Part shown: positions 41,671-54,299 of the stretch, one piece after another | Numbering within the stretch: the stretch's first letter is position 1 | How the letters are laid out: the number at the start of each line of letters is the position of its first letter | Source of the DNA: Heligmosomoides polygyrus polygyrus | Lineage: Eukaryota > Nematoda > Chromadorea > Rhabditida > Heligmosomidae | NCBI GenBank assembly: GCA_947396885.1 | Contig: OX377202.1 | Location: forward strand, 75,550,643-75,614,642 | DNA length: 64,000 nt | Reading direction: 5' to 3' | Notes under the pieces: model-generated | The model's input: only the letters and a program-made list of their open reading frames with translations | Databases searched by the model: none | What the model was told of the DNA's origin: nothing | Position numbers and translations under genes: made by a program

Positions 41671-44068
41671 TGGACTTCGTAGTTCCGACATGGGAAAACT
41701 TGTTTACGTGACCCGACGGGCTTCGTGTGGGAGGCGATGTGTCAGTGACCCAGTCACATTAGGAGGTAACAAAACGACCGATGGACAAAAAGAACGCCGG
41801 AGTGGATCCCAAGGGACGCGAAGCGCCATCGTAGAAGACCTTGACCTATGTGAGCCGACACGTTCGACGCATGATGGACCTACTGGAATTTCAGTTGTGA
41901 ACGAATCAAGCAACAAGTCGTTATCATCACCAAGTTAGAATGGCAACAACGTCCTAGGTGGCGATTGAAGGCAACAAAACGAAAAGAAGCGAGCAGTGAA
42001 GATGATACACTCAAGTATCTTCTAACTAAATAAGATGATTGCTAATAACTGAAGAATATCGGTCCTTCCGTCGCAGCTGCTTCTAGTCTTGCAGTACCCC
42101 GTGGAACACTCCGTTCAAATCTAAAGTCCAGCGGTATCACGCTGAATGGATGAAGAAGAGCTACACCAATCTCCGTGAGATGGAAATGCCACCGGTAAAG
42201 GAGAGGTACATGAAAATAAGCCGCATTTAGCTATGTCAGAAGACATTGGCAACTGGACATAACTTCCCTCCAGAGCTAAAAAGGCGGCTGAAGAGGCGCA
42301 GTTATCCGACGTTGGTGAAGAAGATGGAACCGAGAATAACGAAGGTAGCTATGTACGTCCACGACAGATCTCTTGATTGCCACTCAAACTCACTTTCCCA
42401 TTTATATTTATATTGATTTTAGTTGTCGAGCTCCTTAGATATAAGGGTTACTCTGTATCGTTCATACTTTTACTGCGTTGGATAACACTAATGCGCAGCA
42501 GCCTAAAGCATTGCAGGACATGGACTTGAGGGCACTCTCCGTAAGATTCCGTCACAAAAAGTATCTGATCGCATCTCTGATCCGCTCAGATTGCAATTGC
42601 TTAATGTCCGAAAGAACTTTTGAGGAATCCTCTGGGCATGCTGAAACAGAGAAGCGAGGGAGGTTTAATGTAACTTCAGGAATCGAGGAATCGGAGGTCA
42701 TCGGAGTGGGAATTGACAAGTGAGGAGTTCATGATGAACTGCAGGTTGGGTGTGAGTGTAGAGTTATACAGAATGGGCATAGGAAGCGCTTCTAAGCCGC
42801 GCTTAATCGAGGTCGCTTTAGGATGCCAGTTCTGTTGGATTTTTTGGAGCGTATTCGTGCGGAGGAGCACGAACTTAGGGGACAGGGGAGAGGACACATG
42901 ATGGGTTAAGGCTACTTGCTAAAGGAGGAAACAAAGGTAAGACAAAGAGAGTGTGGTTGGTTTATTGGAGGCAGCTTAACCATGAATCCGAGGTTAGAAA
43001 CAGGTGTTTGGGAAACGCGACTACAGGACGCCCGTTTGTCCTTCCACTATCGGGTGCTGCTATCAAGAAGATGGTTAACGAACTGTTTCATTTTCCCTTC
43101 TTTTCATCAACAAAGCTTGGAATGGTTCTTGAAGCCAAAAGCTGTGGAAGGACTAACACCAGCGAAATTCTTGCCATCGTGCACTATGCGGCATACCGAG
43201 CTAAACAGCGCTGTGGAAGGGGTGGCAGAGCTTACTGCGTCCTCGGAAACACAACAAATGCTAGCATGTTTCACCACATCTTCCCTGGGAAGGTCGATTT
43301 CCATTGCGATGATATTTTCTCTTGTAAAAGGTCTACTCCGAGCCTACTATTATTGATTGTTGCTTACCGAACTGCAAATTTAATGACATGTGAAGACGAA
43401 GACTTTGATGAATTTTGTTCGTCAGCGATACTGGCTGTTAGGAACGAAGGCGACCTATGTAGACCTAGTAATTGTTTGGCACAAAAATATTCTTTTGAGC
43501 CATAGTTCGGCAAACTTTCTCCTGTTTTTTTCAGGAAGCAGGATTAACGCAGTTCGGCACTGAACCTACAAGCGACAGAATGAAGGCAGGACTTTGGATT
43601 GAACTATGACTTTTTGCGGTAGTCACTAACGAACGCACTTTACCACACCTACTCACCTTTAACAACTACATATGTAGTGCACTTTAATTTACGCTTACTG
43701 GCTGTGGTAAGCATGTCTACGTCTCCTTAACTATGACTTTGAGGCCATTAATTTTGACTGGCTCAGATGGAGTGTAGCGCGTTGGATCAGCTACGAGCCC
43801 ACGACTACTATAGAACAACAAACGATGGGTCTCAAATCGTTTTTAAAGCATGAGATCGTTCAACCCGTAGTTTCGCGGGCCATCAGAACGGCCTGGCGAT
43901 CGCATGACGGCTTCTTAACGACTTCGCCCTAGAGGAGCCACTGTTCTAGAGATATTGATTACTACTCCGAAAAGATTGAGGCCACCAACTGTAAATCTAC
44001 ACGTAATTGTTTTACTAACATAGTGACGCCACGCTGAAAAAATCCAACATTTTTGAATGCTATGAAAT
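41671..44068. other. No recognised gene; contains one long ORF
   Basis: Apart from the ORF at 42951-43505, nothing with a recognisable motif was found. Confidence 0.4.
42951..43505 (+). CDS. Unrecognised 184-codon ORF
   Basis: One of the longest open frames outside transposons. It starts MWLVYWRQLNHESEVRNRCL and ends CLAQKYSFEP. No domain, signal peptide or repeat is evident. A second plus-strand frame of 146 codons overlaps it, which weakens the case for either. No splice structure was found around it. It may be chance or an old unclassified element. Confidence 0.2.
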   Translation: MWLVYWRQLNHESEVRNRCLGNATTGRPFVLPLSGAAIKKMVNELFHFPFFSSTKLGMVLEAKSCGRTNTSEILAIVHYAAYRAKQRCGRGGRAYCVLGNTTNASMFHHIFPGKVDFHCDDIFSCKRSTPSLLLLIVAYRTANLMTCEDEDFDEFCSSAILAVRNEGDLCRPSNCLAQKYSFEP

Positions 44069-44080
44069 ATTCAGAGAATC

Positions 44081-44397
44081 TATATGTTGTTACAGGATGT
44101 TTTGTTGCGATCGAAACTCTTGCGCCAGGCGGGACTCGAACTCGCATCTCCTGCTTTCCGGGCAGCGATGTTCGCCTTACACCACCGGCGCTGCTTGACC
44201 GCACGTAACATCCGCGACATCCTCGAGGCCTGTCAGCACCCACCCGTGATACGGGATGGGCCGGTCGCTGATATCAGCATGGAGCCGGTTAAGCTGAAGA
44301 CCTTACTAGTAACAATGTTCTAACACATTTGCTTAAGCCTGGAGCGGCCGGCAGAGAGGCTATATGTTGTTACAGGATGTTTTGTTGCGATCAAAGC
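44081..44397 (-). repeat. SINE-2 with 12-bp target duplication and terminal direct repeats
   Basis: Flanked by ATTCAGAGAATC at 44069-44080 and 44398-44409. TATATGTTGTTACAGGATGT plus TTTGTTGCGATC stands at both ends of the element in the same direction (44081 and 44361). On the minus strand GCGCCGGTGGTGTAAGGCGA ... GCGAGTTCGAGTCCCGCCTG folds as a tRNA: a 7-bp acceptor stem with one G-T pair, a near-complete T arm, and an anticodon loop with GGA at the anticodon position but C in place of the invariant U33. Read as tRNA-derived, not as a working tRNA. Confidence 0.82.
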
Positions 44398-44409
44398 ATT
44401 CAGAGAATC

Positions 44410-45719
44410 ATCATTTCATTATGATCAGGCGAGAATATTAAAATGCTTGTAGAGACTATAGTTACAAAATATTCATCGACTACTCCATGAAGCTGAAGTT
44501 TTGGACCGCTAGAATGACATCCACAAAAAATCAATAATTCGGTCAACATGGTCGATGGCCATCGAAACTTCAAAAACGAACTTCAGATTCGTGCTCAACG
44601 ACCTCGGTTACAACCAGGGCTGAAGTGTCGAATCGCTTGAATCACACCCGCAAAAATTAGATAATTCGATCGGTATCGATCGATGGCGATCGAAACTTTA
44701 AAAACGAACTTCGCGCACACACTACTCTTTATCGATAGTAGGATAATGCACATATTTGCTATTTAAAAGGACTCTGCTAATCTTTTAAATAGTGTTTCCT
44801 ACAAAAATATTTGAACCAATATAAATTACTGGGGAGCAAGCTGAACATACAAAAGCGCGTGTGTGTGTTGCTACAGTTACGAAGTCTAACGCTCTTGTAA
44901 CTGCATAAACTGAAATTGACACCTCTGCACAGCTATTTGAGGGTCCTCCGGTGCACCTAATTAGAGGAATTAGTTATTTTGGGCGGGAATTGGATGAGCT
45001 AATATAAGCAATAGGCAAGAGACACGAAGTTTCATTTCTAAAAGCCACATAATTAGATACAACACAGCATAACTCGGGAGTTTGTTAGAGCACCGTTTCT
45101 ACCATAACAGCCCACCCAGGAGCGATGCGTCAGTGGCGATTCATCGCGCGCGCGGCGAAAACTTGTATGTTCGTACAACCGGCCTAAATTAATACCTGAA
45201 AAAATGTGGGCTAACTGTGAGCGAAGACTGGCTAAACAAGCTTCAGTGAATCAACCTAATCGACTGATACGTATTGAGCTAAAATTGAATGGAGTGGAGC
45301 TCTCTAATCAACGCCCAGATATACGGGGAAATGGTTGATTATGATGCATGGAATCAATCTCTTTGGGCGGCTATTTCGCTGAAGTTTTCTCTAATGACGC
45401 CGTTTTCCTTACGTTCCTTCAAGATTACATATAATATTACTAAAGCATGATAGATAGAATTACAGATCTATCCTTGTCGGGGAGAGCACCGCTAGAAAAA
45501 CGAGCCAGATGTAATCGTTGTGATTTATCCCGGCTAGAAAATTGTAGATAAAGGTCCTCTTGTAGGCCAGCTCACCCGCTTGCCTTTATAAACTAGTTTT
45601 TTGTAGTTTTGCCGCTAACCAATTCTATCTGTAGATCCAAGAATTACTCCTCTTGTATTCAGAAAATGGTCAGTTTTCCACACCCCCCCCCCATGACTAT
45701 CCTCAGCGTCTCCATGATG
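44410..45719. other. No gene recognised
   Basis: 44515-44715 has two similar stretches (GGCGATCGAAACTT, AAAAACGAACTTC) about 140 bp apart, a small local duplication. Nothing else is evident. Confidence 0.4.
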
Positions 45720-46285
45720 CTAGGAGAGTTTTGCGGTCATGGAAGCATGTATGGTAATACTGACAGCCATCCCCTTAGTGGAAGCTGCTCAGTCTATCCG
45801 TCAGTTTCGTCCTATTAACATAACTGCGCCTATTCAAATCATAGAAAAGGTTATAGGAGAAAGGTTGTGGCCTGGTTAGAAAGAGTCAATTCTGTCCAAG
45901 CAGCGTGAATACTTTCTAACCACGACAAAAGTGCGAGCTGTGTGAGCAGCATGACTTCGTTCTTGTTTCAGTGCTACATATGCTGTTCAGAGGGTAGCTA
46001 GGAAAAAAGCAAAACGAAAGATGTTCTCTACATCGATTTGTCTGCAGCTTTCCTCAAAGCTCTTCGAAATTGCTCATCAAGAATGCTGTCAAGGCGTCGA
46101 ACCAAATCTTCTGCGCTGGTTCGCATCTTATTTGGGCAACACACCAATGATCGTTTTAGTTTCTCTTGAGTATTCCGATACTCATATTTGCGCCATTGCT
46201 GTGCAGCAAGGTGACCTGCTATCATCTCTTCTCTTCCAGCTGTACCATGCTGATATATCTGATATCATAAGTACTATGTAAATGT
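45720..46285 (+). mobile_element. Decayed non-LTR reverse transcriptase fragment
   Basis: Plus-strand pieces in shifting frames: QFRPINITAPIQIIEKVIGE (RT domain 2a-like), GVEPNLLRWFASYLGN, and AVQQGDLLSSLLFQLYHADI (the degenerate G-V-P-Q-G-S-V-L-S-P-x-L-F box). Order and spacing fit a Jockey/CR1-type reverse transcriptase. Stops and frameshifts show it is dead. The catalytic FADD box was not found. Confidence 0.75.
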
Positions 46286-47439
46286 CAAGCCTATGCTTAC
46301 CATGTCAAGGTGTGCATATAACATTTCCCATCGCGAAGGCTGTGTAGAAGCATGCCGAAGTTGGCGCATTGCTTTGACGCTTGTATGCCGCTGGGAAGCA
46401 GAATTTAGTTTAGCCGTTTTGCTAAGGCACTCTCTTTCTGGCTGCCAAGGGATAAATGCGTTCCTTCACTCTCTACTTCCGTACACATTCCTACAAAGCC
46501 ACTGAACCGCACAATCCGTTAATCCTCGAAAGCGTTTTGTAGTTAACAACGGCGTGGTGCAAGTCGATCGCAACACTACATCTTAGTGATGCACCACTAT
46601 GCACCTAGCACTGTTAGGGACCTTGGCATAATCGTAGGCTCTAGCGCTGGTTTTGTGTACATTGTTGAAAAAGGTGCACAGAAAGTGCCGTTGCACTTGA
46701 CTTCATTTTCCGCAGTGTGTAATAACAACCCAGGGATTCTCGAAAAACTGTGAAAAGCACATGCCCTTACACGCTTAAAATGAATGTCTCTCAATTTTGG
46801 AGCCACACAATAAGGAAACACATAATTAAATTCGAAAGCGTTCAGGAAGCCCTTGCTCGGCTTGTTTGTTGTCGTTGCAGCAAGATATTTCTTAGACAGG
46901 CCTATCCGGATAGATGATCTTCTAAATCCGCAGATATCAAGTCTTTGTCGTATAGGATGGTTGTCCTTGATTTCACCTATCGCTTCAGATTACTCTTAGT
47001 GAGTTGGATAGACCAACAAGTCCCTGTAGCTGTAAGTCGGGGGGAGGGGGAAGAGGGCATCAGACATTTGTTGCTTGATGCTTTAAATTCTGAGAGTAGT
47101 CGTATTTCAAAGAAAGGTATGATAAAAGTTTTGCACGTGGTAGGAATTACCGATTCTCAATAATGTTTTCGTTATTCAGGATATTGTTGGCTCTGCTCAG
47201 CCATATTTCCGATCATGATAACAACACTAACATCTCGAGGCACTGTCTTCACTAATACATCTTTAGTTAGAAGTCTCCGCAATTTCTAATTCCGCGTGGA
47301 GCTGCTGGTGTGCTCTAGTTACTGAACACATGAGACGGGCAACGTGTTCAAGTACAAAGTTCAGGCATCTACACATGAGCATCACAGATGGTTGATGCAG
47401 GCAAACAGACGTCGTTGGTTTTCAGTAGCATACGGTTGT
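46286..47439. other. No gene recognised
   Basis: Could include further remains of the RT fragment upstream. No exon can be supported. Confidence 0.35.
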
Positions 47440-48990
47440 GGCCGTAGCCTTTTCAACAATGCCGAAAAAGCCGCATTTTCCCGGCTTTTTCGGCCTTTCG
47501 AAATAACTTCCTTCAAAGCTAACAAATTGCGAAAGCAAACACATTTTTGAGTTCAGCAGTCCAAGCTCTATCAGATGGCGTTAAAAAATTGCCAAAAATT
47601 TCAAAGTTCAACCGAATTTCTTCAAAGGTTAGTTTTTCGTTCAAAATCGTGCTCCATTTCGAAGGGCGGCTGCGGACGAGTTTTCGGTAGCAAGTCGTCG
47701 AAAACCGTTGCATGCTCATAACTCCTTCAGTTTTAGGTTTTTTGAGAAACGGTTGGTACCGTTCGATTCGCCTCTTCGAGATCTACACAGCAATGTATAC
47801 AACTTATCAGAACACCGCATTTTCGCAGTGGGTGGGCAAAAATGACTTTAACGGGCTCTTTGCAATTGGAGATACTTTTTTCCTAGACTTACATGTTCTC
47901 GGAGTATCTCAAGCATGGCATGAAGTGCTCTGACATGCCAGGAATCCTTCGAGAGTGCGCCGTGCACAATGCATACAGGATAGGACCTATCAATCGAGTG
48001 AGCGCGACAGCTTGTAGAGTGCGCGTTTGGGGAGTTTATCAGAAATTCCTTGCCGCTCTACTCAGGAATAGCTCTAAGACTTCCAGCTAGCCTTTGGAGT
48101 GCGTGCGCCGTGAACAATGTATATAGGATCAAACCTATCAATCGAGAGGGGGGGGGCAGCTTGTAGAGTGAGCGTTTGGGGAGTTTTATCACGAATTAGC
48201 CGGCCTACTCAGGAATTGCTGTACTCTGTTCCTGCGAGATCTAGGAGTGCGTCGTGAGCAGTGCATATCGAATCGAAGCTATCAACCGAGTGGGCGCAAC
48301 AGCTCGCAAATTGCACGCGCGGGCATGTTCGGAGCGCAATAACTCTGTCGAGATCGAATCGATACGGCTGCGGCTCGTGGGTTTCGTAGGCAGCAGAGAG
48401 CTTTAGTAGTCCGTAGAAGTACAGCGTTGTAGCTTCTTAAAAAGCCAAACTATAGCGGTGTGAAAATGCATGTGAGGCTTGTGTGGGCTATTTTTTTCCC
48501 GACTTCAGTCGATCACTGCGAGAAGACGCATGAGCTAACAGCCCACAAGTGCGCAGGCGAGCAGAATACTGAAGGCACTTTACGAGGCATGCTCATAACT
48601 CTCCTGCTGCCTAAGCTGCTTCGGCCCTATCTGACATTTTAGAGCGGTGAAGGGCAGCGGTGAAGTTTCCAGCGCTCTTTCTCGTCCAAATTTGAGTTTT
48701 CAGCACTCGCAGTGGTAAAGTTCTGTTCAGCTCGAACAGCTTTATCGAACGGTACCAATCTCGTTCAAATCTGAGAACATCGATTTTTTGACAATTTCGC
48801 ATCGAAGACGAGGGCACTCCAGGCATCGGCAGAGGGGCGATGACGTCATCGAAAATTGGTTTTTCCGAGCCGGCCCAAGTTTGGTACCGTTTAATAGGGC
48901 TTTTCGTGCTGTATTGAATGGTGCTTCTTTGAGTAGTGAAAGCCGTAATTTGGGTAAGTAAGAGCAGGAAGAACATCCGGCGGCCATAAC
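47440..48990 (-). repeat. FB1 foldback-family block, one arm
   Basis: Contains the FB1 landmarks in the order of the left arm at 20.8-21.6 kb: three subrepeats with TATCAATCGAGTG at 47985, 48138 and 48285, then GCAAATTGCACGCGCGGGC, CTATAGCGGTG, GAGAAGACGC, TTTTAGAGCGG, and GATGACGTCATCGAAAATTG near the centre. A perfect 13-bp hairpin (47461-47494, GCCGAAAAAGCCG) is at its start. No coding sequence. Confidence 0.75.
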
Positions 48991-50014
48991 TGTACGTCTA
49001 CTCTACAGACTACTAAAGATTAAAATGAAATAAAATGCCAGCCAGGGTTCTGCGAGAAGCGCCATCCGATTAAAGCAAAAAGGGTTATTTCCTGCAATGC
49101 TCAGAAATGTCCAGGTCTTCAGGGCTTCAAAATTCAGAGAGACGAATGAGCCCTGTTTCTCGTATTCAGGGTTCGATCTGGAGTTTTGGATTCATGGTTG
49201 CAGTAACGTTAGTGCTACTCATTTGAGCCTTCGTTGTCCCTAAAATCCACGAAAAGTTGCTGAAAGATGGAGAGTGTTTTCATAAGGTGCAAGGGACGTG
49301 CAACACCTAGCCGTATCCATTTCTTATGAGCAGTGGCCAGTTCCAACGGCCGCAGTGAAAATGCAAACGACCGCTGATGTGTTGTTGATTAGAGTTGATG
49401 AGTAGGTTAAAGGATCTATAAAAATTGATGGAAAAATGTAGCGTAAGAAAACTGGACATGGTCTACGTTATTTTACTGACTTTAAGACAAGAGCTTAAAG
49501 TGGACGCTGCGAGGACAGTATTTTAGCGCTTTAAGCGTTGGGGCGGCTTTAAAAGGCCTTCCTATGTAAAACACGTGAAACTGCTTGGAGAGCCTTCGAA
49601 CACTATCAGTTTAAGATCGGGCATTGAGTACCATCCGCATTCACCTCAACAATCTGCGTCTAGACAGCAAACTTCGGTCGGAAGGAAGCCGAAATCGAAC
49701 AATCATGGTGTCAAACGCTTCAACCAACATAACTGGGACGGGGCACGGCCACACGTGGGTCATAATGTTTCCCCATCTCCAAGATGTCAGGTAATACTCG
49801 ACAGGGCTGACCCAGAGACGAGACCCCCTAACGAAAGGTATTAGAGCGTGCCCTCGGAAGGTGTCACCGAATGCGTGGACACTCCTCGAGACGTCCGTGC
49901 GAATCGGTGTTCAATGACAGCGGTATACAACGCAACTGCAAAATATTAAATGCTTAGAGAGGAAAAAGAACGGTTGCCCGGAACCTGCCCGTGGATGACC
50001 ATACGGCTCTGTCG

Positions 50015-50064
50015 GATTATCAACCAGCGATCTCTGCTCTGACAGAGATCGCTGGTTGATAATC
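50015..50064. other. Perfect 22-bp hairpin with 6-nt loop
   Basis: GATTATCAACCAGCGATCTC TG pairs fully with its inverse; the loop is CTCTGA. There is no poly-T after it on either strand. Confidence 0.9.
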
Positions 50065-50075
50065 GAGAAAGGTTT

Positions 50076-50405
50076 TCAGTCTACAAGCTTGAGAAGTGAG
50101 ACTTCTGCGCTTCGTCGCCGTTCAAAGATCAACAGCTCTCTTTCGCGATCAAATCGTCGAAATTTAGGTGGACTGCCTTTCGTTTCGATGACAACAACTG
50201 AACGACGACGCTGGCCAAAAGGACTTTGACGAACATCAGGACGTGCATTGTACCGCAGTTGGATTCTCAATAGAAGCACTGAACGACTTTGACCCTCGTA
50301 ATGTACGATGAGGGAGCGGGATCTACTCCTCCTCTTTGGCATCCGACAGAGGCGAATGAAGGCGTTCTTGCTTGGCTCCCTCTCTTCCCGCAATTCGGTG
50401 AACAA
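50076..50405 (-). CDS. Unrecognised Arg/Ser-rich ORF
   Basis: 109 codons if read from 50405. A second ATG at 50342 gives MPKRRSRSRSLIVHYEGQSR. The product is rich in R and S (FGQRRRSVVV, FRRFDRERELLIFERRRSAE), which recalls RS-domain proteins, but there is no RNA-recognition motif. No clear splice acceptor or companion exon was seen. May be real, may be composition. Confidence 0.25.
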   Translation of the reverse strand: MFTELREEREPSKNAFIRLCRMPKRRSRSRSLIVHYEGQSRSVLLLRIQLRYNARPDVRQSPFGQRRRSVVVIETKGSPPKFRRFDRERELLIFERRRSAEVSLLKLVD

Positions 50406-51019
50406 CAGGAAAGAACTGGAGAATAGAGAAGAAAGAGCTTTTTAGTGAAGCAGCGGTTCAAGGCTGAAAGACAGAAAAATAACGACGAGGAAATAAAAGT
50501 CCATATAAAGCGTGCTATTAGTTGCAACGATTTTCCTGGTAGCTGCTGCAGCTGTTCTTCACAAGTGTTTGACTTAGTGGTGTGAAATCGCAACAGATCA
50601 AGTAAATCTAGGCGCTTGTCGCAGACCCGCAAGCACATGAAGGAAGCGCTAAGGGAAAAGTCGAGAGCAATCTAGTGGAATGCGGTACTACGGGAGTGGA
50701 CCGGAACTGGCCCGTATGCTCGCGCAAAATGTGTGAAAGGCTGTCACAAGCAGAAAGACCCACACCTTGAGCTAATCGTTGTCGCTGAACGTGCTACCAA
50801 TAATTGGTCGGAGCGGCAAAGTACGCCTCCCATTCTTATAAGAGGAGGGAAGTAGGAGCGAGCTCCTACCTTCAGACGAGCGAATACAACACAATTCTCG
50901 GAGAAGAGCTCTTCAGGAACGCGTATCAAAACATATCCGGTCTTTTTGCTCTGTATGTTCGCTGCAAAACGTTTTGAAGAAGCGTCAACTCGTCCAAATC
51001 TAAAAGCGTTAATATGAAG

Positions 51020-51300
51020 AGATAAAGGGTAGCGTTAGTCAATCCTTATTTGAGATACGTCACGCGTTCCACTTCTACGGAATGTCGCGGAGGAAATCTG
51101 AATGTGTTGTGCATTTGGCGTACACATTTAATTGTGGTGAGTGGCCAGCCGACCCCGTGGACAAGTCACTGTTTTATCCTTTCAAAGAATTCTTCACCAA
51201 TTCACCAACACTGTGGTGTAAGGGTTAGGTAGTTGGTGCAGCACTCGAACCAGGAATGCACGCGACAGCCATTGCATTCGGACAGCGCTACCACACATCT
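51020..51300 (-). repeat. SINE-1, diverged copy
   Basis: Family landmarks on the minus strand: the tail against GATAAAGGGTAGCGTTAGTCAATCC, body GGCCAGCCGAC, TTCACCAATTCACCAACAC, and a worn tRNA-like head near 51240-51298 (AACCAGGAATGCACGCGACAG, GCGCTACCACAC). Confidence 0.75.
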
Positions 51301-53146
51301 CATCCAAAAGAGGACTTATTGCTAGCCCTCCGTCATAGCTCCTAGGCCTCACTTATCCTCTTCGCGTATACATCTCGCAGACTCACATCTCAGGAAGCAA
51401 GTGAAACAACGAGGTCAGAGGAACGTGCTTCGTGGGCACGCTATCAAAGGAAGCATTCGCGTCTCCCTACCTAATGCAAGCTATCTAGTCTCGTCAAAAA
51501 AAGTTCCAAGCTGCAAAAAAGTGCCAGTAGTATTGAGGAATCTAATAGTTGTCAACAGGAGATGGAACGAATAGAGTGAAGGGTACGAGAAATTAGCTTG
51601 TCAAAGCATGCGGGAGGTAGACAGACTGTAAAACGTCCTATCCTTGAAACCTTTCCATGCCAACTTTACAGAAAGACGGCTAGACTAGGGCAAGACTAGT
51701 ACCAAATGCCTCCGTTCGGAGTACATGCCACTGCTAGCGCCTCGACCATAGGAGCAGGAATGAATATAAGTTCACCAAGCTCATTAAGTCTATGGAAACT
51801 GATTCTCTTAGATTCAGTTCTAACTCTGGAAGGGGCTGGCTGTAGGCGCAGGGCTGCTCACTGCTCATCTACATTAGCTGTAGCTCGTTTCTGAACTCCG
51901 GCACCTACCTGAAATTTCAGTAGCGCATACAAGACCCAACATTGTGCTTAAAAGTTTCAGACCTGCCCATGCAGTTTTTAACGAAAAGTGCTTTATCGCT
52001 CTCTGCATGGCGATATCCGCTCCATTTCACTTCAGCCGCCTTGCAAATATGTTAAGGCACAGTTCAATTGCATTTGTGCTGCTCAGGTAGAGGTCTAAGA
52101 TAAAGGCACAGTATATGGCGCCCTAATTTTAATTAAAGGCTGTAGAGGGCTCCACTAAAGATGCTGCGCCAAGAGACCACACATCGGGCTTTGGTGTTGG
52201 ATGGTGATATGAAGCGGGAACCTCCCACGCTGGAAAGGATTTGATATGGCTCAACAATAAAAACCGTCCCATGGAAACTGCGATTGAATTCCTGTTTTGC
52301 TGAGTCGCTGATATTCCTTTAATTCAGTCAAATTGTTTGGAAAGACAGTGCGATTATGCGGATCTGGTGGAAGAACCGGGCGTAGGGCTGCTCATTGTAG
52401 AAAACAGCACAGCACCTTGAGTGGAATGATAAAGCAAATTCTGTAATGTTTCTGAATGCTACGGAAACAAAGGTTGTCAATCTCGGACAACAAACTTCTT
52501 GTCTTGCGTAGAGAGCTAAGCTAGTTTTGGATTTTAATGGCGCATTTATGTTGTAAAAGGCTTGCACTGGTGCGAAATGGAAAGGCCCTTAGAGGAAGCT
52601 GCTCCCTGAGGTACCTACTCTTGTTGCTGGCCCGATAAGCATTATCGGCATAGCGTCATTCAATTTCCCCAACTCATTGAATAGCTGTAAGTCATCCAAA
52701 CATAAATAAACCAAGATCTCGCTTGCCAGGAGGAAGGAGAACAAGGAGTCGAGAGGTGAACCTGTAGAAACCAGCAACGCAACGTTGATGGTAGAGGTCA
52801 ACTGGATCCACCGATCACTAATAGCTAATGGTGGACCATCTGGGGGTTGGGTGGGCTTATACTCGTGGACCCTGCCCTAGAGACCCCTTTGTAAAGAAGA
52901 ACCTCAGAAATCAAGGAAGCGCTCCAGCTCCTGATCACCACGATGCATTCCCCCAAGCCAACTCATCTTGCGGTTGGCTTTGGAATTTGGGATTTTTTTT
53001 CAAATATACTTCGAGTGTTCTAAATATGCGATTCTAAGTATGCGACTAGAAGAAAGGTCCTCGTACTCTACTTGGCCTATCTAACGCTGAAAAATTTTAT
53101 GTGCACAATCTCCGGCCTGGAACACCGATTTGGTAAGTTTTTGCTG
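51301..53146. other. No gene recognised
   Basis: Only short ORFs without motifs. No repeat with a second copy in the window was noticed. Confidence 0.4.
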
Positions 53147-53148
53147 TA

Positions 53149-54299
53149 TTGGTTGGACCTGTGCTAAACACGGCTTTTAGAGAAGCAAGAAAACTGGACA
53201 CGTTCTCCTACATTTTATACGCAAGCAACCTTGAAGGGCTTACTGAAATACGTTGAAGGGGCAATTCCGAGCGATATTTTATTCTCACTTCAAATTGGGA
53301 CAATCCGCGACTGGGACGGCTCGACAAACCAATCAAGTGAGAGGCCTAATAGTGTTGCAGAAGGCACTGTGCACCAGTGGTTCAGTACATTTCGGACCGG
53401 AGATTTCGGCCTCAAAGATGACCCCGGTAGCGGTCGACCTGGAGCAATCCTGAACGACGAGATGAAGGAATTGGTGGAAGCTGAACCATCCCAAACAGTT
53501 CGCGGTATCGCAGAAGAGCTAGACGTCAGTAAAACTGCTGTTGCGGACAGACCTCTTGGGAAGGTGAAAAAGCTCGAATAGTGGGTGCCCCACGAGTTGA
53601 GTGAGCGGCAAAAATTGTCACTTTCCGCGATTTGTTCTTCTCTACTTTTACGCTACAAAACTGACCCGTTTTTGGATCGAGTCATCACTTCCGATGGAAA
53701 GTGAATTCTGTATGATAACAGGAAACGTTCCGCACAGTGGTTGGAAGCCAACGAAGCCCCTAGGCATTTTCCAAAGGCGAATCTCCACCAAAGAAGGTAA
53801 TGGTAAGGGTCGGCGGCTGGTGTGATCCATTAATTTTTTTTGGCACCAGGCCAAACGATCACAGCAGAATCCTACTGTAAGGAAATCGACGAAATGCAGC
53901 GAAAATTGCGTCAACTTCAGCCAGCATTGGTCAACAGAAGAGGCACATGTTTCACAAATCACTATTCGAAAATTAAACGAATCAAGGGTTGAAGTCCTGC
54001 CTCACCCGCCATATTCTCCAGACCTCTCACCAACCGACTACCACCCTTTGAAACATTTTCAGAACATCCTCGCTGGTAAACCCTTCACCAATCAGGACCA
54101 AGCTAAAACAACTTTCGTGGATTTTGTCGAATCTCGACCACCTAATTTTTTTCGCTGATGGAATATGTCGACTGTTTACCCGTTGGCAAAAGTGATTCGA
54201 ACAGTGCTTATTTCGACTAAATTTAATTTAACATTTGAGAAAGTTATGGTAGTTTAAAGAGATGCACTCAAAACGCTGAGTGCTTTCCGGACAACCCAA
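53149..54299 (+). mobile_element. Decayed mariner (copy E)
   Basis: The right end ...CTTTCCGGACAACCCAA next to TA gives the terminus TTGGGTTGTCCGGAAAG. The left end TTGGTTGGACCTGTGCTAAA is a worn match next to TA. Transposase pieces in order: AIFYSHFKLGQSA, GTVHQWFSTFRTGDFGLKDD, RGIAEELDVSKTAVADRPLG, WVPHELSERQK, SLLLRYKTDPFLDRVITSDG (first Asp present, D-E-K-W worn), PGQTITAESYCKEIDEMQRK, and LPHPPYSPDLSPTDYHPLKH (third Asp). The HDNARPH segment is lost. Many stops and shifts: dead. Confidence 0.85.

Larger units (their letters stand above)
48991..51019. other. No recognised gene; perfect hairpin and Arg-rich ORF
   Basis: Contains the 22-bp perfect hairpin at 50015-50064 and the minus-strand ORF at 50076-50405. 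The rest has only short ORFs. Confidence 0.4.

Noticed and set aside
44100..44175. Possible functional tRNA gene on the minus strand
   Set aside because: It folds as a tRNA, but C replaces the invariant U33, and it lies inside a repeat with a target duplication and related copies elsewhere. Called tRNA-derived SINE instead.
49575..49844. ORF with the motif GARPHVGHNV, which recalls the mariner HDNARPH catalytic box
   Set aside because: No other mariner segment was recognised before or after it, and the following residues do not match the family. Treated as coincidence.
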